A DNA stretch of 44,266 nucleotides from Prevotella sp. (GTDB lineage Bacteria; Bacteroidota; Bacteroidia; Bacteroidales; Bacteroidaceae). Made by a program: the position numbers and the translations under genes. The notes beneath the pieces were generated by a model, which did no database searches, was not told the DNA's origin, and worked only from the letters and a program-made list of their open reading frames with translations. The stretch spans positions 1-44,266 of the forward strand of contig JAFSNR010000031.1 in the NCBI GenBank assembly GCA_017443345.1, in the 5' to 3' direction. Position 1 is the first letter of the stretch. The number at the start of each line of letters is the position of its first letter. Below, piece after piece: positions 8,582 to 16,957 of the stretch.

Positions 8582-9739
8582 TTACTCAGCGATACAGATA
8601 GATACACGGTTGCTGTCGTTGTCAGCGAACGGCTGTACGCGTGAACCCTTGCTGTCGAAGCTGATGCGGCTCTCAGCGATGCCGTACTGCTCCTTCAGAG
8701 CCTTCACTACTACGTCAGCACGACCCTTAGCGAGGCGATCGTTGATCTTGTCGTTACCTGTACCAGCGTCAGCATAACCAGTGATCATTACCTTTGCTGT
8801 AGGATGAGCGTTCAGGTAGTCAGCGATGTCCTTTACCTTCTGAGTCTCAGAGTCACGGATGACGGTCTTGTTGATCTCGAAGAAGATATCACGACGGAGA
8901 GGCTCAACAACTGGAGCGGGCTTCTCAACCTCTACGATCTTCTCAACGATCTTGTCTACGTAGCGGATCTCAGGCTCTGGAGCTGGGATGAAGCGTGTAG
9001 AGTAGGTCTTGCCGAGAGCGATCTTCAAACCTACGAGGAGGTTTACGTAAGAGTCAGTACCGCTACCGTCCTTGCCACCCTCGTTCTTGAGGTTGTACTT
9101 AGAACCAGTCAGGCTATAGGTAGCCTCGAAGCCGAGCTTGATAGCGTCGCTCAGTCTGAAGTCCAGGAATGCACCAACCTTACCATTCAGCAGAGCTGCG
9201 CTCTTGTTCTCATAGAGGGGAACATAGTTGCCGTTGGGGTTGTAAGCACTGTTGAGCAGATAGGCGTTCAGTGCGTTGTACTTATCCTCGTTCATCTTAG
9301 AGCGGATGTTCAGACCAACACCAGCGAGCAGACCGAAGCTTGCTACGCGGTTGGGGTTGAAACCTGCAATGGCGTTAGAGAGGTCGAACATTACGTCGAG
9401 ACTGGGGTTGAAGTATGTGAAGCTATAGCTCTCCTCAGGAGTCTTGATATCCTTCTCATAACCCATTTTGCCCTGCCAAGCCTTGAGTGCCAGACGAGCG
9501 CCAACTACTGGAGTGAACTGACGGCCGATAGCAATCTGAGCATTTGGAGAAAGCAGTTTGCCAAAACTGGTCTCACCGATGGTGTACTGGCCACCAATCT
9601 GTGCCTGGAAGAACCAGTGAGGTGCGAAGACGAATTCTGTCGTACCCTTCTGCTCGTTCTGAGCAGCTGTCTCCTGTGCGTAACCAGCCATAGTAGCGGT
9701 CAGCATGAGGGCAGACAATATCAGTTTCTTCATTTTCAT
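8582..9739 (-). CDS. OmpA-family outer-membrane protein
   Basis: This 385-aa protein has a signal peptide ending near AGYAQ, a central beta-barrel of about 230 residues and a C-terminal OmpA peptidoglycan-binding domain. The OmpA domain begins near FFEINKTVIRD and includes VMITGYADAGTGNDKINDRLAKGRA, here cited as VMITGYADAG and NDRLAKGRAD. It anchors the outer membrane to the cell wall. A proline-rich linker with repeated valine/glutamate (VDKIVEKIVEVEKPAPVVEP) joins the two parts. The gene is 55 bp downstream of the coiled-coil lipoprotein gene and is followed by a strong terminator, so the two form an operon. Such OmpA proteins are usually abundant in Prevotella. Confidence 0.92.
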   Translation of the reverse strand: MKMKKLILSALMLTATMAGYAQETAAQNEQKGTTEFVFAPHWFFQAQIGGQYTIGETSFGKLLSPNAQIAIGRQFTPVVGARLALKAWQGKMGYEKDIKTPEESYSFTYFNPSLDVMFDLSNAIAGFNPNRVASFGLLAGVGLNIRSKMNEDKYNALNAYLLNSAYNPNGNYVPLYENKSAALLNGKVGAFLDFRLSDAIKLGFEATYSLTGSKYNLKNEGGKDGSGTDSYVNLLVGLKIALGKTYSTRFIPAPEPEIRYVDKIVEKIVEVEKPAPVVEPLRRDIFFEINKTVIRDSETQKVKDIADYLNAHPTAKVMITGYADAGTGNDKINDRLAKGRADVVVKALKEQYGIAESRISFDSKGSRVQPFADNDSNRVSICIAE

Positions 9740-9794
9740 ATTCTTGTACTTAACTTTTTTGATTCACAAATGTTACTTAGTCTCAGAACCCTAA

Positions 9795-11867
9795 TTAATT
9801 GCGGTTGATAGGATATCTCTTGGTAACTACGTTTCCGTAGTAGTCGCAAGTCTGATAAACGATCTCGCAAGCCTCGTTAGGAACTTCGATCTGAACGATC
9901 TTCTGGTTGCCAGCGAATGACTGAGCGAACTTAACCTTGCCACCGTAAATCAGGGCGATGTACTTTCTGTAAACAGGTACGATGTACTCCTCAGTCAGAG
10001 AGGTCATGATGAAGGTGTACTTACCTGCATTGAACTTCATTGAACCATCAGCGTCTCCGAATGGATACATACGGTTGATACCCTCCTTGCTCTCGAACAA
10101 CAGTGTAGGCTCAGTGAGCTTCCAGCAAGGAGCGTTGTCAAATGCGCCCATCAGCTTATCAGTAGCGGTCTGCAGATATCCGTTAACACGTGTCATAATA
10201 CCAGTACCAGTAGCGTTCTTCAGAGAGTTGTACGGAGTCAGAATCTGGTTGATCATGTTGTTAACCTGAGCCAGCTGAGTATTTGTTGGAGCCAAACCAT
10301 TGTTAATCTGCTTAATAATGGTGTTAATTACATCCAGGATATCCTGTGTTACCCATGCAGGGTTACCAGTTATAGCTACCCAACCAGCTCCAGTGTTCTT
10401 ATTCTCAAACCAAGTGCCAGTACCTGTATTATAAGCGTAATCTGTATTTGCGTCACTAACATAGAGGTACGGATGCGTGCCAGCAGGAAGATCTGCAACT
10501 GTTGCATTAGGAATATTACCAATTGAAATTGCACCAGGAGCTGTGATGTTCGGCAACTTGCTTGTGATAGCACCAACGAGCTTAGCTACAACACCATCGA
10601 GAGCAGTTACATTCCACTTAGCACCTGAGAGGAGCTGGTCAGCGAGAATCATCTGCTTGTAGTTCAGAGGATTGATGGTAACGGTTGTGATATCGAAACC
10701 AGAGATCACGTCGTTCTCACCATCGTCCCAAGAAACGCGGAGAGCCTGCTTCTGCAGCTTCTCGCGCTGCTGATATACACCATTGTAGAAGTCCTGGAGA
10801 ATCTTCAGTGAACCCTCGAGTACGTTCTTAGCGTTGCGAGCTCTAACCTGCTGTGCCAGATACTGGAAGCGGCCGAATATATTCTGTGCCTCAGCGTCAG
10901 GACCCTGGTTGATGCCCAGCAGAGCTGAACCTGCATCCCAATTGTTGTTGTAACCAAACTTGGTCCAGTCGAAGTGGATCTTCTCGATACCATCGAGTGC
11001 GCAAGTAGCCTTAGCCTCATAGAGGTAAGTCTTGTCGTTCTCTACGTTCTCACCAGTTGTAGGAGCAACGAGAACGGGATCGTCACCATCAGCACGGGTC
11101 AGACCGTTGCCATGCTTGCCGATAGCGAAGGTAATCAGGTGGCTAGACTTCTGAACATCGCTCAGCTTGATGGGGCTCTCCTCACCAGTAGAGTTGATCA
11201 GGTCGAACTGCAGCAGTGAAGGATCAACCTTGCGTGGGTTGATGGTGAAGTAAAGTGTACCAGCGTTACCTGTACCGTTAACCAAATAAGAGTTCTTGCC
11301 GCTGTTGCCAACGAACATGTCCTCATCGGTAGGAAGTTCAGAAGCCTTCAGGTAGTTGCCATCGGGATCAACATTGTAGTCAGCACCAGAGATAGGCAGC
11401 TCGGGCACACCAGTCTTGTTCTCACCAACATAAGCAGCGAGGAAAGCAGGTTTAAAGCCAAGCAGGTTGATTGTACCTACCACGCAGTCGAGAGTCTCCT
11501 GGAGTACAACGCCAGTTACCATGGTCTGGCTAGTCTTCTTGATCTGCTCAGCGAGAGCGTCGATCTGAGTCTGGAGAAGACCTAAAGCGGCCTCAACGTC
11601 CTCCTCGTTAGCCTTCTTAGCAACCTCAGCCTTCAGGGCTGCGAGATCTGCCTTGAGCTGCTCTACGCCCATGTCCTGAGCTTCGAGAACTGCGATACGC
11701 TGCTCCAGAGTTGAAATCTGACTGTCGAGGCCATTCTTCAATGTCTGAATGTCCTGACGGAGGCCAGTTTCTACATCATCCACGTTGTCCTTACAAGAAA
11801 CAAATGATGTTGTGCCTGCCAACAAAAGTGCAGACATCAAGATACCATTAATAATTTTCTTTTTCAT
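9795..11867 (-). CDS. Large lipoprotein with N-terminal coiled coil
   Basis: This 690-aa predicted lipoprotein has the lipobox-like SFVSC with Cys26. Residues about 33-115 show heptad patterning (LRQDIQTLKNGLDSQISTLE, ALKAEVAKKANEEDVEAALG), a long coiled coil like the N-terminal stalks of Bacteroidota surface lipoproteins (DUF4988-type). The rest is a long unrecognised region with several Asn/Thr-rich segments. The end (YGNVVTKRYPINRN) is not a sorting motif. The gene heads an operon with the OmpA-family gene, which suggests a surface complex, but this is inference. A Bacteroidota promoter lies about 70 bp upstream. Confidence 0.8.
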   Translation of the reverse strand: MKKKIINGILMSALLLAGTTSFVSCKDNVDDVETGLRQDIQTLKNGLDSQISTLEQRIAVLEAQDMGVEQLKADLAALKAEVAKKANEEDVEAALGLLQTQIDALAEQIKKTSQTMVTGVVLQETLDCVVGTINLLGFKPAFLAAYVGENKTGVPELPISGADYNVDPDGNYLKASELPTDEDMFVGNSGKNSYLVNGTGNAGTLYFTINPRKVDPSLLQFDLINSTGEESPIKLSDVQKSSHLITFAIGKHGNGLTRADGDDPVLVAPTTGENVENDKTYLYEAKATCALDGIEKIHFDWTKFGYNNNWDAGSALLGINQGPDAEAQNIFGRFQYLAQQVRARNAKNVLEGSLKILQDFYNGVYQQREKLQKQALRVSWDDGENDVISGFDITTVTINPLNYKQMILADQLLSGAKWNVTALDGVVAKLVGAITSKLPNITAPGAISIGNIPNATVADLPAGTHPYLYVSDANTDYAYNTGTGTWFENKNTGAGWVAITGNPAWVTQDILDVINTIIKQINNGLAPTNTQLAQVNNMINQILTPYNSLKNATGTGIMTRVNGYLQTATDKLMGAFDNAPCWKLTEPTLLFESKEGINRMYPFGDADGSMKFNAGKYTFIMTSLTEEYIVPVYRKYIALIYGGKVKFAQSFAGNQKIVQIEVPNEACEIVYQTCDYYGNVVTKRYPINRN

Positions 11868-11938
11868 TTGAACTTAAAAATTATAATTAAACAATTAAAA
11901 TATGATATATCTATGCATTAATTTATATAAATCGGTGA

Positions 11939-11969
11939 CAAAAGTAGGCAATTATTTCCTATTATGCAA
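11939..11969 (-). promoter_or_regulatory. Promoter of the lipoprotein-ompA operon
   Basis: On the minus strand TACTTTTG (11939-11946) fits TAnnTTTG, with TTG at about 19 bp spacing (11966-11969). The leader of about 65 nt is A/T-rich with no hairpin I can see. Confidence 0.65.
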
Positions 11970-12072
11970 GAAAATTTTAATTTTTTTTTAAAAAATCTGC
12001 ATTTTTTTGTCTTTTTCCCGCTGATTGGACTCGAATTTCGTGATTTTAACACTTATTTTGTCGTCATCGGTG

Positions 12073-12154
12073 TGCGCCTGACAGGACTCGAACCTGCACG
12101 TCGTGAGACACCAGATCCTAAGTCTGACGCGTCTACCAATTCCGCCACAGGCGC
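12073..12154 (-). tRNA. tRNA-Leu (anticodon UAG)
   Basis: The minus strand folds into a tRNA: acceptor arms GCGCCTG/CAGGCGC, long variable arm, T-loop GGTTCGAGTCC and anticodon loop CTTAGGA giving UAG, which reads CUA/CUN leucine codons. It is 82 nt with no encoded CCA. The anticodon decodes CUA, the codon that CTAG arrays generate when read as L-V-x. Confidence 0.95.
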
Positions 12155-12166
12155 ATTTTCCAGGGG

Positions 12167-12188
12167 CTAGTCGTACTAGTCGTACTAG
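12167..12188. repeat. CTAG 9-bp array E, in tRNA-Leu leader
   Basis: CTAG lies at 12167, 12176 and 12185, with two identical units (CTAGTCGTA). It is located between the tRNA promoter and the mature 5' end, so it falls in the pre-tRNA leader. Confidence 0.9.
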
Positions 12189-12199
12189 AAAATCGGGTG

Positions 12200-12231
12200 C
12201 AAAGGTAATGCTTTTTTTTCATTCCACCAAA
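12200..12231 (-). promoter_or_regulatory. tRNA-Leu promoter
   Basis: On the minus strand TTTG (12228-12231), 20 bp, then TACCTTTG (12200-12207): a perfect Bacteroidota promoter. It overlaps the 3' end of the upstream S41-type gene. Confidence 0.85.
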
Positions 12232-13265
12232 AGAAGTCGGGCAAATTCTATCAGAGAATCTTTACCTTTAACATAATCGTCATCAGAGAGACTGACAAAG
12301 TAGTCAGGATCGAGGCCGAATTCCGTTTGCTGACGGTTACGGTCGTACATGGGACAGGCTGAGAAACGGAGGGTCCAGCCGTTGGGCAGTGTCGATGTGA
12401 AGGGCATGCCTGAGCCACCACCTGTATGGTCGCCCACAATCTTCGCCTTCGGCATACACTTCATGTACTTCACAAATTCATTGGCGGCACTATACACCTC
12501 GCGGTTGGTCAGTACCACCACGTTCTTCTGCCACCTCAGGTTGCTGGAGGGTTCGATATACTGGGGCTCCATCTCCGAGAAGTCGTTGTGGCCCTTGCCC
12601 GTCTTGTGTTGCAGGTAGCCGACGAGTGTCTTCTCGTTGCAGAAGCGTGCTGCCAGCTTCTCAGCGTTCGTCAGGTCGCCACCACCGTTGCCACGGATGT
12701 CAATGATCAGTCCGTTGCAGAACATGAAGTGCTCGATAACCTCGTTAAGACTGCTCTCACCAACGGGGCTGTTGAAACTGCCGTAGTAGGCATAGCCGAT
12801 GTTGTCGTCGAGGATACGGTATCTCATGCCACTGGCGATGCGATAGTCCGTGCCGAGGTAGCGTCGTTGCAGGGTGTCACTGAAGTTCGTGGGATAGTCC
12901 TCGTGCCATTTCCAGTAACGTCCGTAGTCGAAGGAGGTGGAGAGGTTCACGTGTCCGTCGCGCAGTTCCGAGAGCAAGTCTGTGAGCACCTCGAAGAGCT
13001 GCTGGTCGTTGATGCGGTCGTTCGCGCGTACCTTATATATATTATAAGCCTGTTGCCAGTCGAGTCCGTATTCATGTTGCTTATAGTCGAAGAAGCAGTA
13101 ATGTTCGTCGATGATCTGCCAAAGCGCCTCGAAATTCCCTTGCGGCGTATCAGGGCGCTCTTCCTCATTGACGCAGGAGGGGAGAAGGAGGGGGAGGAGG
13201 GCTAGTCTTGCTAGTCGTACTAGTCTTACTAGTTTTGCTAGGCAGGAGGGGGAGGATTTTCTCAT
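12219..13265 (-). CDS. S41-type peptidase-like lipoprotein
   Basis: This is a 348-aa lipoprotein with lipobox LLLPSC. After an N-terminal helical region (ELRDGHVNLST, typical of tail-specific protease domains) comes a C-terminal S41 fold: GLIIDIRGNGGGDLTNAEKL, cited as DIRGNGGGD, then VVLTNREVYSAANEFV with the candidate nucleophile Ser in VYSAA, and GDHTGGGSGMPF. The family cleaves peptides by a Ser-Lys pair; I cannot confirm the Lys by eye. The signal-peptide core (LAKLVRLVRLARLALL) is encoded by a CTAG array. Its start overlaps the end of the next upstream gene by 4 bp, so the two are translationally coupled. Confidence 0.85.
   Translation of the reverse strand: MRKSSPSCLAKLVRLVRLARLALLPLLLPSCVNEEERPDTPQGNFEALWQIIDEHYCFFDYKQHEYGLDWQQAYNIYKVRANDRINDQQLFEVLTDLLSELRDGHVNLSTSFDYGRYWKWHEDYPTNFSDTLQRRYLGTDYRIASGMRYRILDDNIGYAYYGSFNSPVGESSLNEVIEHFMFCNGLIIDIRGNGGGDLTNAEKLAARFCNEKTLVGYLQHKTGKGHNDFSEMEPQYIEPSSNLRWQKNVVVLTNREVYSAANEFVKYMKCMPKAKIVGDHTGGGSGMPFTSTLPNGWTLRFSACPMYDRNRQQTEFGLDPDYFVSLSDDDYVKGKDSLIEFARLLLVE
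13202..13241. repeat. CTAG 9-bp array F, encodes a signal-peptide core
   Basis: CTAG lies at 13202, 13211, 13220, 13229 and 13238. On the minus strand it is read as CTA GYN NNN, that is L-(V/A)-(R/K), forming the signal peptide of the S41-type lipoprotein. Confidence 0.95.
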
Positions 13266-14077
13266 AGGGCGCGAGAGATGCCAAGCAGTAGTCTGTGGGT
13301 ATAGACATGTTGCTTGAGGTTATTGACTTTGGCCTGCTGGTAGTTGCCGAGGTAGCCGATGCGGATGTTCCATTTCTTGCCCGTCTGCCACTCGAGGGTG
13401 AGCATCTGGCGCAGGTTGGGGGCGCTGACGGTGGTCGTGGGCACGATGTTATGGTCGTAGTTGCCACGCGAGAAGATTTCGTAGTACGACTGTCCGTAGT
13501 TGGGGCTGAACATCAGGCCTAACAGCTGTACGTCGGCCTCATAGCGCAGGTTGAAGCGCTGACGAAAGAGGGGGAATCCGAAGGTGGCGATGGCCGAGGG
13601 CATGAGGTTCATGCCGAGTCGCATCTGGGCAGGGTTGTTGGTGTTGAGCATGGCGTAGAGGAATCCGAGGTTGGCATTCAGCAGTCCGCCTGCATCGAGA
13701 TGGAGCCGCAGGTCTGTCTGGTCGTCGCCCACAAGATTGAATCGGCGATAGCGTCCCCAGTAGAGGTTGTAGTCGCCCTCGAGCATGCTGATGCTGCCAC
13801 TCCTGTCCTTGGCGCTGGCGAGGTCTATCTCGTGTTCGATGACGCTGTGCCAGTGCTTCTGCGGATTCCTGGGTTCGCGTATATATAAATAGGTGATACC
13901 CGTGCCCTTGAATTTCTCCATCGAGAGATAGGTATCGAGCAAATTGCTTGGACCCACTCCGAGCAAATGCGTTTGCGCATTTGCAATGAAGCATGAAGCA
14001 TGAAGAATGAAGAATGCTGCCGCCAGGAATAGCTTGATGGCGTAGTTGTTAATGGTCTTGAATTCTTCATTCTTCAT
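13262..14077 (-). CDS. Probable beta-barrel protein, DUF3316-like
   Basis: This 271-aa protein has a signal peptide (core LAAAFFILHASCFIANA). The mature part alternates strand-like segments (YNLYWGRYRRFNLVGDD, FNLRYEADVQLLGLMFS, WNIRIGYLGNYQQAKVN) and ends HVYTHRLLLGISRAL, a layout I associate with DUF3316, an outer-membrane-type family of unknown role. Both its start codon and its signal peptide lie in 7-bp ATGAAGA arrays in opposite orientation. It is coupled to the S41-type lipoprotein by a 4-bp overlap. The pairing suggests a joint envelope role, but nothing more specific can be said. Confidence 0.75.
   Translation of the reverse strand: MKNEEFKTINNYAIKLFLAAAFFILHASCFIANAQTHLLGVGPSNLLDTYLSMEKFKGTGITYLYIREPRNPQKHWHSVIEHEIDLASAKDRSGSISMLEGDYNLYWGRYRRFNLVGDDQTDLRLHLDAGGLLNANLGFLYAMLNTNNPAQMRLGMNLMPSAIATFGFPLFRQRFNLRYEADVQLLGLMFSPNYGQSYYEIFSRGNYDHNIVPTTTVSAPNLRQMLTLEWQTGKKWNIRIGYLGNYQQAKVNNLKQHVYTHRLLLGISRAL
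13986..14013. repeat. ATGAAGA heptad array, in a signal peptide
   Basis: On the plus strand there are four units: ATGAAGC twice, then ATGAAGA twice. Read on the minus strand they encode most of FFILHASCFI in the signal peptide. Confidence 0.85.
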
Positions 14078-14091
14078 GCTTCGTTCTTCAT
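14064..14091. repeat. ATGAAGA heptad array, carrying a start codon
   Basis: On the minus strand there are four units (ATGAAGA, ACGAAGC, ATGAAGA, ATGAAGA). The ATG of the third unit (14075-14077) is the predicted start, giving MKNEEF. The array is an inverted copy of the one at 13986-14013 and lies directly after parC (stop at 14093). Confidence 0.85.
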
Positions 14092-14092
14092 T

Positions 14093-16804
14093 TTAATCAT
14101 CAAATAATCTCAGTTGTCCTGTGAGTTCATCGCGGACTTGTTCTTCACTTTTGCCAGCATCGGGGTCGAGGTTTTCTTCTTCCTCGATAGTCTCACTAGT
14201 CGAACTAGTTGTACTAGTTTCACTAGGGAAGCGGGTGGGTTCCAGTTCCTCGACACTCTCGAGGGCGTAGGTGGTCAGTCGCTTGCCCTTGGCCTTGTAG
14301 CCCTTGACGGCGATGAACTGTTCGGCATCGATCTCCTCCTTGCCTCTGAAGGCGTCAGCACCTCCGTAGGTGAGTTGGATGCGTGGGTAGACGGTATCCG
14401 TCAGGAGGATGAGCTGTGAGGTGGGATTCTCCGAGAGCCAGTTCTGCTTGCGCTTCGTGGCGTCCATCTGGAATCGCTTCAGGTAGGGATAGCCCTGATT
14501 GTCAGCATCGTAGAGGATGGCTGTCCACACCTTGTCGGCCTCGTATTTCTCGATGCGCAGGATATTCTCCTCGTAGTGGTTGTTCTCGTCGAAGTTGCTG
14601 AGGTAGTAGTCGCCGTTCTTCAGGATGACGAGTATCTGGTCGTCGTCGAAGAACTCTCCCAGCAGCTGTCCGTGCTCGTCGTAGTTCAGTCGTTTCACGT
14701 CGGGATCGTACCACACCTTTCGACCTCCGAGTGTGGAGTGTCCACGGCTCTTCAGTCCGATACGGTGCACGGCGTACTTCGTCAGCAGGTTACCCTTCGA
14801 GGCCCTTCCCTTGATCATCACCTCCGAGAAGTCCTTCTCGATGAAGATCTTCTTGATCTTGGGATCAGGGTCGAGTGTCACCTTGATGACCTCTGCCTCA
14901 CCGTTGGGGTTCGCCGTGAAGTACATCACCTTCGAGCCAGGCGTACCAATCGTCAGGTCGTATTCCTTGTCGCGCGTCATCGAAGTCACGTTGAAGCGCT
15001 TGATGAAGTACCAGCCCTTCTTACCGTCACGGTAGACGGCGTTGTAGATGGTACGCGAGTCGTTCTTCTTGAACACGCTGAGGTAGAGCACGTTCTTGCC
15101 GACGAAGAGTTTCTCGGCCACACGGACGATCTTGTACTTGCCGTCCTTGTAGAAGATGATGACATCGTCGAGGTCGGAGCAGTTGCAGACGAACTCGTCC
15201 TTCTTCAGACTGGTGCCGATGAAGCCGTCTGCACGGTTGATGTAGAGTTTCTGGTTCGCCTCTGCCACCTTCGAGGCCTCGATAGTGTCGAAGTTGCGTA
15301 TCTCCGTCAGTCGTGGGTGGTCCTTGCCGTATTTATCCTTGAGGAACTGGAACCAGTTGGCCGTCACCTCCGTCAGGTTCGCCAGGTCGCGCTCTATCTC
15401 CTCGATCTCGGCCTTCAGTCGCGCCATGAGCTCGTCGGCCTTGTCCTTGTTGAACTTCAGGATGCGCTGCATCTTGATCTCGAGCAGCTTCAGGATATCG
15501 TCCTTCGTCACCTCACGCACGAGGGTGGGGTAGTAGGGCGTCAGTCGTTCGTCAATATGTTCGCAGACCTTGTCGACGTTGGGTGCCTCCTCGAATTTCT
15601 TGTCCTTATAGATGCGTTCCTCGATGAAGATTTTCTCCAGCGACTGGAAGTGGAGCTGTTCGAGCAGTTCGTTCTTACGGATCTCGAGTTCCTGACGGAT
15701 GAGGTCCTTCGTGCGGTCTGTCGAGTGGCGCAGCACGTCGCTGATGGTGAGGAACTGTGGCTTGTTGTCCTCGATGACGCAACAGTTGGGCGAGATGTTG
15801 ATCTCGCAGTCGGTAAAGGCATAGAGGGCGTCGATGGTCTTGTCTGACGAGACGCCAGGAGCCAGGTGTACGAGGATTTCGACACTGGCTGCTGTCAGGT
15901 CCTCTACCTTACGGGCCTTGATCTTACCCTTCTCGATGGCCTTCACGATCGAGTCCTGCAAGGTCTCCGAGGTTTTCGAGAACGGTATCTCACGGATGAC
16001 GAGCGTCTTCTGGTCCACCTTCTCGATCTTCGCGCGCACCTTGAGCACGCCTCCTCGTTGGCCGTCGTTGTATTTGCTGACGTCGATGCTGCCCGCCGTG
16101 GGGAAGTCTGGATAGAGTCGGAAGGGCTGATCGTGCAGGTAGCTGATGGCTGCGTCGCAGATCTCACAGAAGTTATGGGGCAGGATCTTCGACGAGAGTC
16201 CTACGGCGATACCCTCTGCGCCCTGGGCCAGTAGCAATGGGAACTTCACGGGCAGCGTGATGGGTTCCTTGTTTCGTCCGTCGTAGCTCATCTTCCACTC
16301 CGTGGTCTTGGGGTTGAAGACCGTGTCGAGGGCGAACTTCGAGAGTCGGGCCTCGATATATCGTGGTGCAGCGGCCGATGAGCCTGTAAGGATGTTTCCC
16401 CAGTTACCCTGTGTGTCGATGAGCAGGTCCTTCTGTCCCATCTGCACGAGGGCGTCGCCGATGGAGGCGTCGCCGTGAGGGTGGAACTGCATGGTGTGTC
16501 CCACGATGTTCGCCACCTTGTTGTAGCGACCGTCGTCCATCCGCTTCATCGAGTGCAGGATGCGTCGCTGCACGGGTTTCAGTCCGTCGCCCAGGTGGGG
16601 CACGGCTCGTTCGAGGATCACGTACGAGGCGTAATCCAGGAACCAGTTCTGGTACATGCCGCTGAGGTGGTGTACGGCTGCTGCATCGAATCTGTTCACG
16701 GGTTTATAGTCGGAATGCCCCTCCTGAGCGCCTCCCGACTCCTGTTGTTCCAAAATCTCTGACGGTTGGAGTTCACCACCGTCTTCTCTTATTTCGTCGT
16801 CCAT
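14093..16804 (-). CDS. parC: DNA topoisomerase IV subunit A
   Basis: This is a 903-aa type II topoisomerase A subunit. The catalytic Tyr is Y149 in AAAPRYIEARLSK, and the quinolone-determining region reads HPHGDASIGDALV. The tower and coiled-coil arms follow (about 360-480), then a C-terminal wheel of about 350 residues. The layout (long acidic N-terminus, GRASKGNLLTKY and GGRKVWYDPD in the wheel) fits Bacteroidota ParC rather than GyrA, as no GyrA-box (QRRGGKG) is seen. The tail carries PSETSTTSSTSE, encoded by a CTAG array, before an acidic end. parE is not in the window. ParC separates linked daughter chromosomes. Confidence 0.93.
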   Translation of the reverse strand: MDDEIREDGGELQPSEILEQQESGGAQEGHSDYKPVNRFDAAAVHHLSGMYQNWFLDYASYVILERAVPHLGDGLKPVQRRILHSMKRMDDGRYNKVANIVGHTMQFHPHGDASIGDALVQMGQKDLLIDTQGNWGNILTGSSAAAPRYIEARLSKFALDTVFNPKTTEWKMSYDGRNKEPITLPVKFPLLLAQGAEGIAVGLSSKILPHNFCEICDAAISYLHDQPFRLYPDFPTAGSIDVSKYNDGQRGGVLKVRAKIEKVDQKTLVIREIPFSKTSETLQDSIVKAIEKGKIKARKVEDLTAASVEILVHLAPGVSSDKTIDALYAFTDCEINISPNCCVIEDNKPQFLTISDVLRHSTDRTKDLIRQELEIRKNELLEQLHFQSLEKIFIEERIYKDKKFEEAPNVDKVCEHIDERLTPYYPTLVREVTKDDILKLLEIKMQRILKFNKDKADELMARLKAEIEEIERDLANLTEVTANWFQFLKDKYGKDHPRLTEIRNFDTIEASKVAEANQKLYINRADGFIGTSLKKDEFVCNCSDLDDVIIFYKDGKYKIVRVAEKLFVGKNVLYLSVFKKNDSRTIYNAVYRDGKKGWYFIKRFNVTSMTRDKEYDLTIGTPGSKVMYFTANPNGEAEVIKVTLDPDPKIKKIFIEKDFSEVMIKGRASKGNLLTKYAVHRIGLKSRGHSTLGGRKVWYDPDVKRLNYDEHGQLLGEFFDDDQILVILKNGDYYLSNFDENNHYEENILRIEKYEADKVWTAILYDADNQGYPYLKRFQMDATKRKQNWLSENPTSQLILLTDTVYPRIQLTYGGADAFRGKEEIDAEQFIAVKGYKAKGKRLTTYALESVEELEPTRFPSETSTTSSTSETIEEEENLDPDAGKSEEQVRDELTGQLRLFDD
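14196..14226. repeat. CTAG 9-bp array G, in frame in parC tail
   Basis: CTAG lies at 14196, 14205, 14214 and 14223. On the minus strand it is read as NCT AGT NNN, giving (P/T)-S-x in the poorly conserved C-terminal tail of ParC. Confidence 0.95.
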
Positions 16805-16831
16805 TCTTCCTGGTCTTTAGCTTTTCGGGCA

Positions 16832-16839
16832 CAAAGTTA
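16832..16839 (-). promoter_or_regulatory. parC promoter -7 element
   Basis: On the minus strand TAACTTTG lies about 28 bp before the parC ATG. No clear TTTG is found at 19-21 bp spacing. Confidence 0.6.
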
Positions 16840-16881
16840 CGAATTTTCAGCGAGAAAAAAGAGGAATAGGAGGATTTTTTT

Positions 16882-16957
16882 CTAGTCGGACTAGTCTTGC
16901 TAGTTATTCTAGTCTTTCTAGTCTTTCTAGTTGGACTAGTTGGACTAGTAGAACTAG
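16882..16957. repeat. CTAG 9-bp array H, nine units, longest in window
   Basis: CTAG lies at 16882, 16891, 16900, 16909, 16918, 16927, 16936, 16945 and 16954, with no slip in spacing. It fills most of the parC/four-helix gap. The stop codon of the four-helix gene (TAG on the minus strand, 16954-16956) is the last CTAG of the array. Confidence 0.97.

Noticed and set aside
12426-13205. A 259-aa frame opposite the S41-type lipoprotein
   Set aside because: It is antisense to a gene with clear motifs and has no signal, start context or family.
14576-15847. A 423-aa open frame antisense to parC, and similar long antisense frames over ompA (8804-9808), der (4541-5644), alaS (19176-20399) and spoT (22602-23273)
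   Set aside because: These lie wholly inside well-recognised genes on the other strand, resemble no protein family, and arise from codon bias in the true genes.
16882-16957. CRISPR array
   Set aside because: Units are 9 bp with 4-5 conserved bases. There are no 25-37 bp repeats with spacers, and no cas genes in the window.
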